A DNA stretch of 21,070 nucleotides from Planctomycetaceae bacterium (GTDB lineage: Bacteria > Planctomycetota > Planctomycetia > Pirellulales > Thermoguttaceae). The notes below the pieces were generated by a model, which did no database searches, was not told where the DNA came from, and saw only the letters and a program-made list of their open reading frames with translations. This document shows positions 1-6,128 of the stretch, piece after piece; within the stretch, counting starts at the first letter, position 1; each line of letters begins with the position of its first letter. The stretch spans positions 1-21,070 of the forward strand of contig JAISBG010000546.1 of assembly GCA_031266315.1 (NCBI GenBank). The letters are read 5' to 3'. The position numbers were made by a program, and so were the translations under genes.

Positions 1-100
1 ACAGTGAATCAGATTAACGACGATAAATTGTGTTGCCTTCCGTTTTGGAGTCGAGTAAAACTCAACCGGCGCGACCGCCCAGCGGGCGGATCGCCCACCT
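1..100 (-). repeat. 143-bp hairpin-ended repeat, truncated by window start
   Basis: This is the reverse complement of the left and central parts of the element seen complete at 5899-6041. The match is nearly base for base, including the central segment around 10-65. The terminal hairpin is at about 72-94, with a CCGCCC/GGGCGG stem, a 3-nt loop and one bulged base, and the outer end AGGTGGG lies at 94-100. About 43 bp of the element lie outside the window. Confidence 0.85.
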
Positions 101-101
101 C

Positions 102-134
102 TTTTTTAACTACGGGGCGAAACATCAGTTATTA
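102..134 (-). repeat. 35-bp box abutting the 143-bp repeat
   Basis: A T-rich box starting TTTTTTAACTACGGGGCG follows directly after the 143-bp element. The same box is at 5862-5897 (opposite strand, again abutting the GC-rich end of a 143-bp element) and at 6103-6136. The combination seen here equals the combination at 5862-6041 in reverse complement, so the two travelled as one unit of roughly 180 bp. Positions 135-265 show nothing else recognisable. Confidence 0.65.
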
Positions 135-265
135 TTTTGACCGAAAAACAGAAATGATTATAATCGTTATTAATTTTTTAACCAGCCGGTTCTTTTGCCA
201 TCCTACTGACGTACCACTTGACACGTCTTTCTATCGGGCTACAATCACGAAATAATAAAAATTGA

Positions 266-480
266 GTGGTTGGTGTTCGCCGGGATGTTCTCATTTTGGC
301 GGGTAACAGGGAATCCGGTGACAGGTTCACGCCTCAGCCCGGAACGGTCCTCGCCGCTGTAATCGGTGTGTATTCGCAAGAATACCGAAAGCGTCAATGC
401 TTTTTTTGACCATTGATGTCCCGAAAGGGAGATTGAGAAGGTCGATGCTTTAAGCCGAGAGTCAGAAGACCTACCAGCAC
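266..480 (+). promoter_or_regulatory. Cobalamin riboswitch (B12 element)
   Basis: A cis-acting RNA that binds adenosylcobalamin or a related corrinoid and represses the downstream gene. The conserved core is recognisable in order: CAGGGAATCCGGTG (307-320), CCGCTGTAATCGGTG (354-368), and the 3' B12 box AGTCAGAAGACCTACC (460-475). A closing P1 helix can be drawn between GTG-G-TTGGT (266-274) and ACCAGCAC (473-480), with one bulge and one G-U pair. It lies on the strand of the DUF1559 gene that starts 160 nt downstream. The ligand class (adenosyl- or methyl-/aquocobalamin) cannot be told by eye. Confidence 0.93.
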
Positions 481-496
481 TTTTGTAGGACTTTTT
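468..496 (+). terminator. Possible riboswitch-linked terminator hairpin
   Basis: CCTAC (470-474) can pair with GTAGG (485-489). An outer G468-C491 pair sits across an A-A mismatch, and CTTTTT (491-496) follows. The 5' arm overlaps the 3' strand of the riboswitch P1 helix, so the two structures exclude each other. In that arrangement P1 formation would oppose, not favour, this hairpin, so the sign of control is unclear. The stem is only five pairs with a 10-nt loop and the U-tract is short, so this is a weak candidate. Confidence 0.3.
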
Positions 497-642
497 ACGA
501 GAAGATGAAAAGTAGAGCGTTACTCTTTTTGAGTGTTCCTATTTGTATTTGATGTCGTGTCTTTTCCACACGGGAATCCGTTTGATTCTCCGTCCCGATT
601 GAGATGCGCATCCTTGCCACTTTTTCAAAAAGGAGAATGATG

Positions 643-1791
643 ATGAAAAGATTTTGTGTCAAAATAGGGGGGGGGTCATATAGGGAGTTAAAAGAGAATA
701 GCAAAAAGAAACGTCGCATTGTTTTTTACTCGCCGCGTGGATTTACGCTTGTTGAACTTCTGGTTGTTATTGCGGTTATTGGTGCTTTGATTGCGTTGCT
801 CCTTCCGGCAGTGCAGGCAGCAAGAGAGGCGGCACGGCGCACGCAGTGTGTGAACAATCTCAAGCAACTCGGATTAGCGCAACACAACGCTCACGATGTT
901 CTCAATCGCCTTGTTCCCGGCGGCGATTTAAATATTACCGCTGCTACAAGTAGAGACCTTACTCCCGCATGGGGATTATTGATTATGCCGTATATGGAGA
1001 TGACGGCACTTTATGATTCCTTTGATAAAACAGAAACAGTTGCAATGGCTGCGGCATCAAATGCTGCCGGAACCCTTCACACAGCAAATAAAGATTTAGC
1101 AGCAACTGTCATTTCTCAATATTTATGTCCGTCTGCCAGTGATCCGGAATACCAGACAACAGCAGCTGGTGCCATAAAAGGATTGGCATCTGTTATGTTC
1201 ACCCGTGAACGAGTAAGTTTCACAAGCGGGAATTTATATGCAGGAGGACGAACACATTATGTTGCCGTTCAAGGAGCACTCGAAAATGCCGCTGACCGTA
1301 CCAATAACTATTATAGTTTATTCGAGCGTAATTACACCGGCGGTTCCGTGACCGGACATGGTGCGGGTTGCACGGAATCCTGTGCGCCGAATGGTTGTAT
1401 GCCGGCAATACAAAGAAAGAATGTAGAAGGAATGTATATTGATTTCACAAAGGTTACGGACGGCACATCAAATACGATCATGATCTCTGAAGATTGTGCT
1501 TCGTTAATGAGTCATTGGGGACATCATTACACTTTACTGGTATTCAAGGAAGATTATGCGGCTCCGATCAATCAGAAACCTTATGGACCATTTCCAAAAT
1601 GTGCATTTGGTCCCTCCGCCTTCCTAGCAGCGGCAATGTTCCAATTTCACGATTTACGTAGTATGCACCCGGGCGGAGTGAACTCGGTTTATGCGGACGG
1701 GCGTGTGTCACTCACTTCGGCAAGTACGGAGTTAAAAATGCTTCGATTGCTTCTCAACAGAATGGACGGTGAAATGGTTGTATCGCCTTGA
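643..1791 (+). CDS. DUF1559 pseudopilin-like surface protein
   Basis: A 382-aa planctomycetal DUF1559 (SBP_bac_10-like) protein. The N-terminus is basic (KKKRR at 21-25), followed by a prepilin-type cleavage site at G33/F34, the sequence [10 protein letters not shown] with the conserved Glu at mature position 5, and one hydrophobic helix to about residue 54. AAREAARR and NNLKQLGLA, both family hallmarks, follow. Near the C-terminus H342 and D352-G353 form the H-X9-DG motif. The family is abundant in planctomycetes; its members are thought to be processed by a prepilin peptidase and to sit in the envelope, but no molecular role is established. AGGAG (631-635) precedes three consecutive ATG codons at 637, 640 and 643; 643 has the best spacing (7 nt). 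An upstream in-frame ATG at 604 has no comparable ribosome binding site. A cobalamin riboswitch lies in its leader, implying B12-repressed expression. A run of nine G (667-675) in codons 9-11 is unusual. Confidence 0.93.
   Translation: MKRFCVKIGGGSYRELKENSKKKRRIVFYSPRGFTLVELLVVIAVIGALIALLLPAVQAAREAARRTQCVNNLKQLGLAQHNAHDVLNRLVPGGDLNITAATSRDLTPAWGLLIMPYMEMTALYDSFDKTETVAMAAASNAAGTLHTANKDLAATVISQYLCPSASDPEYQTTAAGAIKGLASVMFTRERVSFTSGNLYAGGRTHYVAVQGALENAADRTNNYYSLFERNYTGGSVTGHGAGCTESCAPNGCMPAIQRKNVEGMYIDFTKVTDGTSNTIMISEDCASLMSHWGHHYTLLVFKEDYAAPINQKPYGPFPKCAFGPSAFLAAAMFQFHDLRSMHPGGVNSVYADGRVSLTSASTELKMLRLLLNRMDGEMVVSP
667..675 (+). repeat. G9 homopolymer inside the DUF1559 gene
   Basis: Nine consecutive G encode Gly9-Gly10-Gly11, between the start codon and the prepilin cleavage motif. 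Gain or loss of one G would shift the frame before any mature protein is made. The tract sits in otherwise AT-rich sequence. Confidence 0.95.
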
Positions 1792-1860
1792 TAGTTGATA
1801 GTGCCACAAGTGTATTTTTTAAAGTAAGCAATGAAAGACAGAGGTCGGCAAACCTTTTAT

Positions 1861-1965
1861 AGGTGGGCGACCTTTCGCTGAAAGGTCGCGTCGGCGTACT
1901 CGCCAACTGTGAATCAGATTAACGACGGCAAATGGTGTTGCCAATGGTTTTGGAATCCAATTGCC
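1861..1965 (-). repeat. 143-bp repeat, partial copy (right arm and centre)
   Basis: It starts with AGGTGGGC and a perfect 10-bp hairpin (GCGACCTTTC with loop GCT) at 1867-1889. The GTCGGC-type hairpin (degenerate here) and the conserved centre GAATCAGATTAACGACGGCA (1911-1930) follow. The sequence diverges after about 1965 and the left arm is missing. Positions 1792-1860, between the DUF1559 stop and this copy, hold no recognisable element. Confidence 0.75.
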
Positions 1966-1996
1966 AAACGAAAATTAGGGGCAAGCCGGCTATTTT

Positions 1997-2118
1997 GACC
2001 CCATTAGGGGTCGAATATTTATAGAACAAATGTTGCGGTATTTAACCGACCCTTTGGGTCGAATATTTTATTTATAGAACAAACGTTGTGTTTTTTATAG
2101 GCGACCCCTAACGGGGTC
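1997..2118 (+). repeat. Cluster of GACCC/GGGTC hairpin repeats
   Basis: Three short hairpins of a second family lie here: GACCCCATTAGGGGTC (1997-2012), GACCCTTTGGGTC (2048-2060) and GACCCCTAACGGGGTC (2103-2118). The first two are each followed by a conserved tail, GAATATTT then ATAGAACAAA, with variable bases between. A further GACCCTTTGGGTCGAATAT copy is at 4840-4857. The loop and the outer pairs vary while the stem stays paired. Confidence 0.7.
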
Positions 2119-2146
2119 AGAATAGCCCTCCCAAAACAAGGGCAAA

Positions 2147-2222
2147 GTCGGCTATCGCCGACGCAACCGTTCAGCGAACCTTTTGATAAATAGCCCACCT
2201 CCTATTAACAGGTTGCCCACCT
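2147..2222 (+). repeat. 143-bp repeat, right-arm fragment
   Basis: It begins with the GTCGGC-TATC-GCCGAC hairpin (2147-2162). A damaged version of the terminal hairpin follows, with extra bases around 2180-2194, and then two GCCCACCT ends (about 2193-2200 and 2215-2222). No left arm or centre precedes it. Confidence 0.65.
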
Positions 2223-2237
2223 CGAAAAAGCTAAGAG

Positions 2238-2389
2238 TGGTGGGCGATCCTTTCGCTGAAAGGTCGCGCCGGTTGACTCCGCATTGACTCCAAAACGGTT
2301 GGCAACACAATTTGCCGTAGTTAATTTGATTCATAGTCGGCGAGTACGCCAACGCGACCTTTTAACAAATAGCGAAAGGTTGCCCGCCT
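2238..2389 (+). repeat. 143-bp repeat, complete copy (tandem unit 1)
   Basis: The left hairpin at about 2243-2266 has a CCTTTC/GAAAGG stem with the bulged T typical of left arms. The centre contains CAACACAATTTGCCGTAGTT. The right arm ends at GCCCGCCT and carries a 7-nt insertion (2365-2371) that breaks the terminal stem. The copy is preceded by TCGAAAAAGCTAAG (2222-2235), which recurs before the next copy. Confidence 0.85.
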
Positions 2390-2404
2390 CGAAAAAGCTA
2401 AGAA

Positions 2405-2550
2405 TGGTGGGCGATCCTTTCGCTGAAAGGTCGCGCCGGTTGACTCCAGTATTGACTCTAAAACGGTTAGCAACACAATTTGCCGTAGTTAATTTGATTC
2501 ACAGTCGGCGAGTACGCCGACGCAACCTTTCAGCGAAAGGTTGCCCACCT
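2405..2550 (+). repeat. 143-bp repeat, complete copy (tandem unit 2)
   Basis: A direct tandem duplicate of the copy at 2238, with a period of 167 bp that includes the TCGAAAAAGCTAAG spacer. The right terminal hairpin at 2522-2544 is a perfect 10-bp stem with loop AGC. Only 55 bp separate the end of this copy from the FecCD permease start codon, so any promoter for that gene must lie in those 55 bp, inside the repeat, or further upstream. Confidence 0.87.
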
Positions 2551-2605
2551 TAGATTGCCGCCTACAAATACCAGAATATCAGTATTATAAAGTCTATTAG
2601 TTTCC

Positions 2606-3676
2606 ATGAATTTACCTTCCGTTAGCGACGAATATCATCAATACTTCCGGCGTAAATATATTCTGTTCGCGGGAATGGTTGTGTTGTTGCCGGTTGCGTT
2701 TTTCCTTTCAATTGCGATCGGTCCGGTCAAAATCAGTTTGGCGGAAGTTGTTCGGATTCTACTCGGTTGCGAAGCCCCCGAAACTCATGTCCGAATCGTT
2801 TATCATTTCCGGTTGCCACAAGCACTTGCCGCCGTGTTTGCCGGAGCCGGTTTGGCAATCTCCGGCGCAACCATGCAGGCAGTCCTGCGAAATCCGCTTT
2901 GCTCGCCCTTTACCTTAGGAATATCAGGTGCCGCCGCATTCGGTGCGGCATTGGTCATCTTCCTGAACGGCGGGGCTTTTACCGCAACTGCCGCAATCAC
3001 AACCACTTCAACCGCATCATGGTTTTTCGGTTCGGTTACCGCCGGTGCTTTTTTGAGTTCGTGCCTCGCTACCGGCTTGATTTTAACGTTGTCGGTCAAA
3101 CGTTCCGTCAAATCGGAAACAATTATCCTCATCGGTGTTGCTCTCGGTGCGTTTTACGGAGCGGGAACCATGATGCTCCAATATTTCGCCACCGAACGAC
3201 AACTTGCCGCAATGGTCTATTGGACTTTCGGCGACACGCAACGGGCAACATGGCACTCAGTCAAAATAATGAGCCTGTCCGTCGTTGTTTCGGTGATTTA
3301 TTTTATTTCACAGAGTTGGAACTACAACGCTCTGGTTTTAGGCGAAGAAAACGCACGGGCGTTGGGAGTTCCTGTCCGGCGAATACGGTTGGGAACGATG
3401 TTTTTCGCCTCACTGCTGACATCGGTGTTGGTAACATCGCTTGGAATTATCGGTTTTGTCGGATTGGTCATTCCGCACGGAGTTCGGCTCTGGGTCGGCT
3501 CCGACAACCGATTTGTGTTGCCCTGCTCAACGGTTTGCGGAGCCTTGCTCCTCCTTGTCGCCGACACCATCGCCCGAAGTATCACTCCGGGTTGCGTAAT
3601 GCCCGTCTCAATCCTCACCGCCTTTCTCGGTGCTCCCCTCTTCCTGTTAATGTTGCTGAATAGGAAGGAGGTTTAA
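2606..3676 (+). CDS. FecCD/BtuC-type ABC transporter permease
   Basis: A 356-aa inner-membrane permease of the FecCD family, which moves vitamin B12, iron-siderophores or haem from a periplasmic binding protein into the cytoplasm. The length is normal for the family. Family signatures are clear: RLPQALAAVFAGAGLAISG (69-87), RNPLCSPFTLGISGA (95-109), the EENARALG cytoplasmic loop near residues 246-253, GFVGLVIPHGVR near 286-297, and the closing GAPLFLLMLL. About ten membrane helices are expected. The ATG at 2606 fits the family N-terminus, though no strong ribosome binding site precedes it. No binding protein or ATPase gene is adjacent, which is odd because these are normally encoded together. 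The cobalamin riboswitch 2.1 kb upstream on the same strand hints at corrinoid as substrate; the sequence alone cannot separate B12 from iron-chelate transport. Confidence 0.92.
   Translation: MNLPSVSDEYHQYFRRKYILFAGMVVLLPVAFFLSIAIGPVKISLAEVVRILLGCEAPETHVRIVYHFRLPQALAAVFAGAGLAISGATMQAVLRNPLCSPFTLGISGAAAFGAALVIFLNGGAFTATAAITTTSTASWFFGSVTAGAFLSSCLATGLILTLSVKRSVKSETIILIGVALGAFYGAGTMMLQYFATERQLAAMVYWTFGDTQRATWHSVKIMSLSVVVSVIYFISQSWNYNALVLGEENARALGVPVRRIRLGTMFFASLLTSVLVTSLGIIGFVGLVIPHGVRLWVGSDNRFVLPCSTVCGALLLLVADTIARSITPGCVMPVSILTAFLGAPLFLLMLLNRKEV
3662..3671 (+). promoter_or_regulatory. Strong Shine-Dalgarno with no gene after it
   Basis: AGGAAGGAGG lies at the very end of the FecCD permease gene, the place where the ribosome binding site of an overlapping ATPase gene would normally sit. 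No ATG, GTG or TTG opening a convincing reading frame follows; the next bases are AT-rich repeat. It may be a relic of a deleted partner gene, or chance in the Arg-Lys-Glu-Val codons. Confidence 0.4.
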
Positions 3677-3686
3677 ATTTATCATC

Positions 3687-3721
3687 AAAAAAATTAATTA
3701 AAAAAATTAATTAAAAAAATT
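3687..3721. repeat. AT-rich 12-bp tandem repeat
   Basis: The unit AAAAAAATTAATT is repeated nearly three times with a 12-bp period. Each unit contains the self-complementary AATTAATT. It starts 10 bp after the permease stop codon. The low melting point could favour strand opening or transcript release, but no function is demonstrated. Confidence 0.8.
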
Positions 3722-3855
3722 TTCTCTGTGCCCTCTGTGGTAAAAAAGGAATTATGAGAGTTGCCCATTGATATAAAAACAAAAATTTGAATCGGGTTAA
3801 GATTTCCTTATATTGAAAAATATTCTGGATAAAAATTGGAGTCCATCTATTTTAT

Positions 3856-3882
3856 CGAACAGTTGTATGATACAATCGTTTG
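3856..3882. promoter_or_regulatory. Palindromic operator candidate upstream of the TetR gene
   Basis: TTGTAT-G-ATACAA (3863-3875) is a perfect 13-bp palindrome. The dyad extends outward: AAC (3858-3860) matches GTT (3878-3880), and C3856 matches G3882, with two unpaired positions on each side. It ends 57 bp before the TetR start codon. TetR-family repressors commonly bind such dyads in their own promoters, and a -10-like TATGAT (3866-3871) lies inside it. Autoregulation is inferred, not shown. Confidence 0.5.
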
Positions 3883-3939
3883 ATAGTTGTGTTTTTAACT
3901 TATTTATTCTTATTGAATTAACGTGTGACTATTTTAACA

Positions 3940-4572
3940 ATGACTGATACGGTTCAAATGCGGATTATTGAGGCGGCGGGACCGATTTTTGCTCAAAAGG
4001 GATTTGTGGCGACAACGGTACGTGAAGTTTGTGCGGCGGCGAAAGTGAATCAAGCCGCCATCAATTATTACTTTGGGAGCAAGGAAGGTTTGTACAAAGA
4101 AGTTTTTGCGTCCACTTATTCGTCTTTTACGCCGTTTCTTTTTGCCGGTGAACCGGATCAATCACGTCCGTTTGAAGATCGGTTTTATGAATTGATTGCG
4201 CAGCGAACCAAAAATATTTTTGCAACAGAGTTGATTGCGTGGAAGTCGCAACTGATTTTTCGTGAACTCCATGATCCGACACCGAGTTGCGGTGAAAAAC
4301 TTCAGGAATATATTATTCAGGATTACAAGGTGATAAATCGTTATCTTGACGAATATTTTGACCCGTCAACACCGGAACATATCCGTTGGAAAAGTATTTT
4401 CAGTATATTCGGATCGATTTTCTTCTACAAAAAATGCGGTTGGCTTTTACCGAAAATCGTTCTTGAAGACATACGCCAAGAGTCTTTTCAACCGGAACAA
4501 ATTGCGGCATTTGTGGTTCAGACTTTTTTTACCACCGCCGCCCCGTATCGGAAACAACCGACCAAAGAATAA
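3940..4572 (+). CDS. TetR/AcrR-family regulator, CerR-like
   Basis: A 210-aa DNA-binding repressor. Residues 8-55 form the TetR N-terminal domain: helix-turn-helix at about 26-45 with TTVREVCAAAKVNQAAINYY, then FGSKEGLYKEVF. The C-terminal half carries LIFRELHDPTP (105-115), characteristic of the CerR/YbiH-type (DUF1956) ligand-binding domain. Length is typical. The ATG at 3940 begins right before the first helix; a GTG at 3925 would add five residues, and neither has a clear ribosome binding site. Ligand and targets are unknown. Nearby candidates are its own gene, the FecCD permease 264 bp upstream and the MlaE permease downstream. In enterobacteria, relatives control efflux and envelope transport genes, which would suit this neighbourhood, but that is inference. 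Confidence 0.88.
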   Translation: MTDTVQMRIIEAAGPIFAQKGFVATTVREVCAAAKVNQAAINYYFGSKEGLYKEVFASTYSSFTPFLFAGEPDQSRPFEDRFYELIAQRTKNIFATELIAWKSQLIFRELHDPTPSCGEKLQEYIIQDYKVINRYLDEYFDPSTPEHIRWKSIFSIFGSIFFYKKCGWLLPKIVLEDIRQESFQPEQIAAFVVQTFFTTAAPYRKQPTKE

Positions 4573-4600
4573 ATTCTTATTGCCGTAATTGAAAAGTTCG

Positions 4601-4632
4601 TTTTAAACACGAACCACACGAAAATTCGCGGA
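4601..4632 (+). repeat. Short repeat TTTTAA..CACACGAAAAT, copy 1
   Basis: TTTTAAACACGAACCACACG (4601-4620) followed by AAAATTCGCGG. Related copies are at 8742-8775 (opposite strand) and 20997-21027. It abuts the 143-bp element at 4636. Confidence 0.6.
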
Positions 4633-4635
4633 AAG

Positions 4636-4778
4636 AGGTGGGCAATCCGCCCGCTGGGCGGTTGCGCCGGTTGACTCGACATTGATTCCAAAACAGAAAG
4701 CAATATCATTTGCCGTCGTTAATCTAATTCACAGTCGGCTAACGCCGACGCGACCTTTCAGCGAAAGGTCGCCCACCT
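4636..4778 (+). repeat. 143-bp hairpin-ended repeat, complete copy
   Basis: Exactly 143 bp from AGGTGGGC to GCCCACCT. The left hairpin (about 4642-4665) has a GCAA(T)CCGCCC arm, loop GCT and a GGGCGGTTGC arm. The GTCGGC-TAAC-GCCGAC hairpin (4734-4749) and the right terminal hairpin (4750-4772), a perfect 10-bp stem with loop AGC, complete it. It lies 63 bp after the TetR stop. A further scrap of the right end, AAAGGTTGCCCACC, lies at about 4783-4796. Confidence 0.92.
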
Positions 4779-4839
4779 ACAAAAGGTTGCCCACCAACAC
4801 CGGTTGAGCGATAATCAATTCCAATAGACAACATTCGCC

Positions 4840-4870
4840 GACCCTTTGGGTCGAATATCTGTAGAGAGGC
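4840..4870 (+). repeat. GACCC/GGGTC hairpin repeat, isolated copy
   Basis: GACCCTTTGGGTC (4840-4852) is followed by GAATATCTGTAGAG, matching the second hairpin and tail of the 1997-2118 cluster. The remainder of the gap to 4998 is AT-rich with no recognisable element. Confidence 0.6.
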
Positions 4871-4998
4871 GGTAGGATCGTTAAAATCATTAAAGTTTTC
4901 TAAATTTCACAGCGAAGGAAGGTCGATAAATCAAATTAACCTTATAGAATCAAATATTAAACGTTAAACTGTCAAACTTAATCGATTTAAATATTAAA

Positions 4999-5853
4999 AT
5001 GTCCGAACCATTACTGCCGCAACAACAGGGAACGAAGAATTTGATTTTCGGAATCGGCGAAATTTGTGCGGAACGGTTGGTTCGTTTGGGGCAATTTGCG
5101 GATTTTTGTTTTCAAACCTTTACTTGGCTCAGTTGGAAATTGCCGCGCCGCGAAATATTGAGCCAATCGTTTGACACAATTGGTGTTTTAAGTCTTCCGA
5201 TTATCATGCTTACGGGTATGTTTATCGGTATGGTTTTAGCCGTACAAACGTTTACGCAATTCAAACAGATTGGTATGGAATCGGCTCTTGGCGGTGTGAT
5301 TAGTTTGTCCCTGATTCGCGAACTCGGTCCTGTTCTTGCCGCAACCATGCTTGCTGGACGTGTCGGCAGTTCTATTGCCGCAGAACTCGGAACCATGAGA
5401 GTTACGGAACAAATTGATGCTCTCTCCACAATGGGAACCAGTCCCATTCATCATCTTGTTGTTCCAAGACTTTTGGCATGTCTGTTTTTAATCCCCGCAC
5501 TGACTATTATCGCTGATATTACGGGAATTGTCGGCGGCGCGTTCTACTGCATTGAAATACTGGATATTCAAGGACATTATTATTGGGAAAACGCCCAATC
5601 TTTTGTCGGAGTGTTCGACATTTTAGCCGGAACATTCAAAAGTGTTTTTTTCGGAATTAGTATTGCTCTGATTAGTTGTTATCAAGGTTTTCACTGCAAC
5701 AGCGGAGCCGAAGGTGTTGGAAAAGCCGCGACATTATCGTTTGTATGTTCGTTTGTTGTCATTTTGTTCCTTGATTTGTTACTCGGAATCGTCATTGACC
5801 GAATTACTCTCATGCTCGGTATTACGTCCGGTGTTATCAAAGGCGGAATGTAA
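4999..5853 (+). CDS. mlaE: MlaE-type lipid ABC transporter permease
   Basis: A 284-aa inner-membrane permease of the MlaE/YrbE (DUF140) family, which with an MlaF-type ATPase and an MCE-domain protein moves phospholipids between the two membranes and maintains outer-membrane asymmetry. The family core is nearly perfect: residues 106-150 read LIRELGPVLAATMLAGRVGS then SIAAELGTMRVTEQIDALST, followed by MGTSPI. Hydrophobic segments lie at about 62-84, 155-180, 205-230 and 247-275. Length is slightly above the usual 260 aa because of an N-terminal extension of about 20 residues. No ribosome binding site is evident before the ATG at 4999. Neither the ATPase (mlaF) nor an MCE protein (mlaD) is adjacent; the following gene is unrelated, so partners must be encoded elsewhere. 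Confidence 0.93.
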   Translation: MSEPLLPQQQGTKNLIFGIGEICAERLVRLGQFADFCFQTFTWLSWKLPRREILSQSFDTIGVLSLPIIMLTGMFIGMVLAVQTFTQFKQIGMESALGGVISLSLIRELGPVLAATMLAGRVGSSIAAELGTMRVTEQIDALSTMGTSPIHHLVVPRLLACLFLIPALTIIADITGIVGGAFYCIEILDIQGHYYWENAQSFVGVFDILAGTFKSVFFGISIALISCYQGFHCNSGAEGVGKAATLSFVCSFVVILFLDLLLGIVIDRITLMLGITSGVIKGGM

Positions 5854-5861
5854 TTTTTTTT

Positions 5862-5897
5862 AGTTAATAGCTCATGTTCCGCCCCGTAGTTAAAAAA
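5862..5897 (+). repeat. 35-bp box abutting a 143-bp repeat
   Basis: The reverse complement of the box at 102-134 (TTTTTTAACTACGGGGCGGA on the minus strand), ending at the first base pair of the 143-bp copy at 5899. A third copy in the opposite orientation at 6103-6136 flanks the far side, so the 143-bp copy here is enclosed by inverted boxes. Confidence 0.65.
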
Positions 5898-5898
5898 G

Positions 5899-6041
5899 AG
5901 GTGGGCGATCCGCCCGCTGGGCGGTCGCGCCGGTTGAGTTTTACTCGATTCCAAAACGGAAGGCAATACAATTTATCGTCGTTAATCTGATTCACTGTCG
6001 GCTATCGCCGACGCAACCTTTTAGCAAAAGGTTGCCCACCT
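5899..6041 (+). repeat. 143-bp hairpin-ended repeat, complete copy
   Basis: Exactly 143 bp. The left hairpin has a GCGA(T)CCGCCC arm with loop GCT. The middle hairpin is GTCGGC-TATC-GCCGAC. The right hairpin (6013-6035) is GCAACCTTTT with loop AGC, a perfect 10-bp stem in which two base pairs differ from the 4636 copy on both strands at once. It starts 45 bp after the mlaE stop. Confidence 0.92.
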
Positions 6042-6070
6042 AATGATTGTTCACTTTTAACAAAAATTCC

Positions 6071-6103
6071 AGTGGGAAACACCGAATCCGATAGAATTAG
6101 GAC
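6071..6103 (+). repeat. Short repeat GGGAAACACC..ATCCGATAGAAT, copy 1
   Basis: It matches the reverse complement of 21029-21060 at about 27 of 32 positions, sharing AATCCGATAGAAT exactly. It is followed directly by another copy of the 35-bp box (6103-6136). Confidence 0.6.
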
Positions 6104-6128
6104 TTTTTAACTACGGTGTGGAACATCA

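Noticed and set aside
4..255. Open frame of 83 codons beginning MNQINDDKLCC
   Set aside because: Its first part is a translation of the 143-bp repeat. Similar short frames appear in other copies in both orientations, with frames broken by small indels, and none has a ribosome binding site.
604..642. ATG at 604 as the start of the DUF1559 gene
   Set aside because: It lacks a ribosome binding site and would place AGGAG inside the gene; the ATG cluster at 637-643 is correctly spaced after that AGGAG.
2222..2550. Repeats considered as a CRISPR array
   Set aside because: Units are about 145 bp with hairpin ends, separated by the same spacer word; there are no short repeats with unique spacers and no cas genes.
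2152..2553. Short overlapping frames on both strands with Arg-rich products (for example ...RRDLSAKGSP...)
   Set aside because: They translate hairpin repeats; the same words recur because the DNA is repeated, not because a protein is conserved.
2767..3663. A 298-codon frame overlapping the FecCD permease in another phase
   Set aside because: Its product is Arg/Cys/His-rich and matches no family, while the frame at 2606-3676 carries every FecCD signature.
3723..3745. CTGTGCCCTCTGTGGTAAAA segment after the permease gene
   Set aside because: It resembles dispersed intergenic sequence, but only one copy is present here and it shows no structure, so it cannot be called a repeat from this window.
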